Source of the DNA: CAYUZU01 sp964448675
Lineage (GTDB): Bacteria > Planctomycetota > Phycisphaerae > UBA1845 > Fen-1342
Reading direction: 5' to 3'
NCBI GenBank assembly: GCA_964448675.1
Contig: CAYUZU010000021.1
Coordinates: forward strand, 1 to 64,000
Length of the DNA: 64,000 bases
Positions 63,460 to 64,000 of the stretch are shown in pieces. The translations under genes were made by a program, and so were the position numbers. The notes below the pieces were generated by a model. It worked only from the letters and a program-made list of their open reading frames with translations. It did not search any database and had not been told where the DNA came from. Position 1 is the first letter of the stretch. Every line of letters starts with the position of its first letter.

Positions 63460-64000
63460 TCAGGGTTGATTGCGGCGGCGGGAGGTATCGCGGCGGGGTC
63501 CGTCGTTGCGCCGGCGTGTTCCGCTACCGTAGACGCCGGTCGGTTTCATCGCGTGGTCGTCGCGCACGCCGATGTAGTTGACTTCGTTCTCGTCGGTCGT
63601 GGTCTTCTTCCTGGACTTGCCGGTGTCGACGTCGTGCAGCTTGCCCTCGCCGTTGCAGGTCGGGCATTGGTCGCCCATGACATACAACGTGATGCCCATG
63701 CCGCTGCAGACGAAACCACCGATCAGCAGCGCTTTGGCGTTGTCATCGAGACAGGCGGAGCCTACGACGCCCGCGATGCCGAGCAGCAGGAAGAACGATG
63801 CCATGTTGTTCCACGGCAACAGGCTCTTGTCGCGCAGCTTGCCGGTCCCCTTGCAGTGCGGACAATCGACGCTGACGATGTTGAACCGGCTCTTCTGCTG
63901 CGCGGGCTTGCTCGCGTCGCGCTGCTTGCCGGACATCGGGCAGCCGCATCCGGGACAGTTGCTCGTTCGCGTCGAGACTTCGCGACGGCACTCGGGGCAT
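63460..64000 (-). CDS. Zinc-ribbon membrane protein, 5' end beyond window edge
   Basis: The frame is open from the right edge (first complete codon at 63999) and reads CPECRREVSTRTSNCPGCG before an internal Met at 63936. The true gene therefore starts outside the window with a zinc ribbon. The visible part then has CPHCKGTGKL, a two-segment membrane part (MASFFLLLGIAGVVGSACL and ALLIGGFVCSGMGITLYVMG), and CPTCNGEGKL. The last two pairs of cysteines resemble DnaJ-type CxxCxGxG repeats. The C-terminal 60 residues are basic. Function unknown; the 3' end lies just before the cyclase-repeat gene. Confidence 0.72.
   Translation of the reverse strand, partial: CPECRREVSTRTSNCPGCGCPMSGKQRDASKPAQQKSRFNIVSVDCPHCKGTGKLRDKSLLPWNNMASFFLLLGIAGVVGSACLDDNAKALLIGGFVCSGMGITLYVMGDQCPTCNGEGKLHDVDTGKSRKKTTTDENEVNYIGVRDDHAMKPTGVYGSGTRRRNDGPRRDTSRRRNQP

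Overview
The window looks like a chromosomal segment of a high-GC, Gram-negative, motile bacterium of the Planctomycetota, most likely class Phycisphaerae or a relative. The evidence is a PEP-CTERM protein ending in a PEPATFSLLAVGALALLRRR-type tail, secreted enzymes carrying C-terminal dockerin-like calcium-loop repeats, zinc-ribbon membrane proteins, a STN-domain protein beside an ECF sigma factor, lpxK (lipid A synthesis) and motAB. The assignment is an inference from protein character, not from a marker gene. No phage, insertion sequence, CRISPR array or integrase was seen. The DNA reads as core plus lineage-specific chromosome.

Layout. 1-110 is the 5' part of a minus-strand tRNA-Glu(CTC) with its promoter. 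111-631 is non-coding with hairpin-forming tandem repeats. 632-4731 holds dus, an LD-carboxypeptidase, a cluster of RNA hairpins ending in a terminator, and nusA, which lacks its usual rimP and infB neighbours. 4753-12339 is a minus-strand run: ECF sigma factor, anti-sigma-like protein, STN-domain protein, zinc-ribbon/helical protein, rhomboid protease, motA, motB. 12340-15404 has two exported proteins, a PEP-CTERM protein and a pyroglutamyl-peptidase-like enzyme with dockerin repeats. 15488-22546 is mixed: lipoprotein, GlmU-like protein, DUF4416, zinc-ribbon membrane protein, VOC protein, thioredoxin, a polytopic membrane protein overlapping mntR. 22677-25658 has a large membrane protein and a CDP-alcohol phosphatidyltransferase.

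25762-35381 is a minus-strand glycan and nitrogen-compound locus: GHL10-type hydrolase, GH20 hexosaminidase, a small HExxH protein, a transporter with a coiled-coil insert, and a HyuA-type ATPase. 35604-39637 has a DUF4434 protein, elbB, an O-methyltransferase and a UroD-family protein. 40195-43164 is a cobalamin-dependent ribonucleotide reductase behind an AT-rich promoter region. 43310-48735 has an AGE-family epimerase, an FAD oxidoreductase, a lipoprotein peroxiredoxin, two tandem PilZ proteins and folD. 48742-53886 is one very large hybrid histidine kinase. 54141-64000 has a flavin reductase, a cutinase/polyesterase-like hydrolase with dockerin repeats, a PilZ-receiver-HPt protein, a degenerate Nudix protein, an epimerase-lpxK-unknown-membrane protein operon, and a DUF362/cyclase-repeat pair. 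A zinc-ribbon gene runs off the right edge.

Working together: the PilZ pair, the PilZ-receiver-HPt protein, motAB and the hybrid kinase point to c-di-GMP and environmental control of motility or surface life. The secreted hydrolases point to life on polysaccharide or polyester particles. The most novel signals are the hairpin array before nusA, a Cys/His insert in the kinase dimerisation domain, the sigma/anti-sigma/rhomboid run, the phospho-site-deficient PilZ-receiver-HPt protein, the polyesterase-like enzyme and a dispersed 19-nt gene-end repeat. Several plus-strand genes share a TAnAAT -10 box, and some of these suggest leaderless transcripts.
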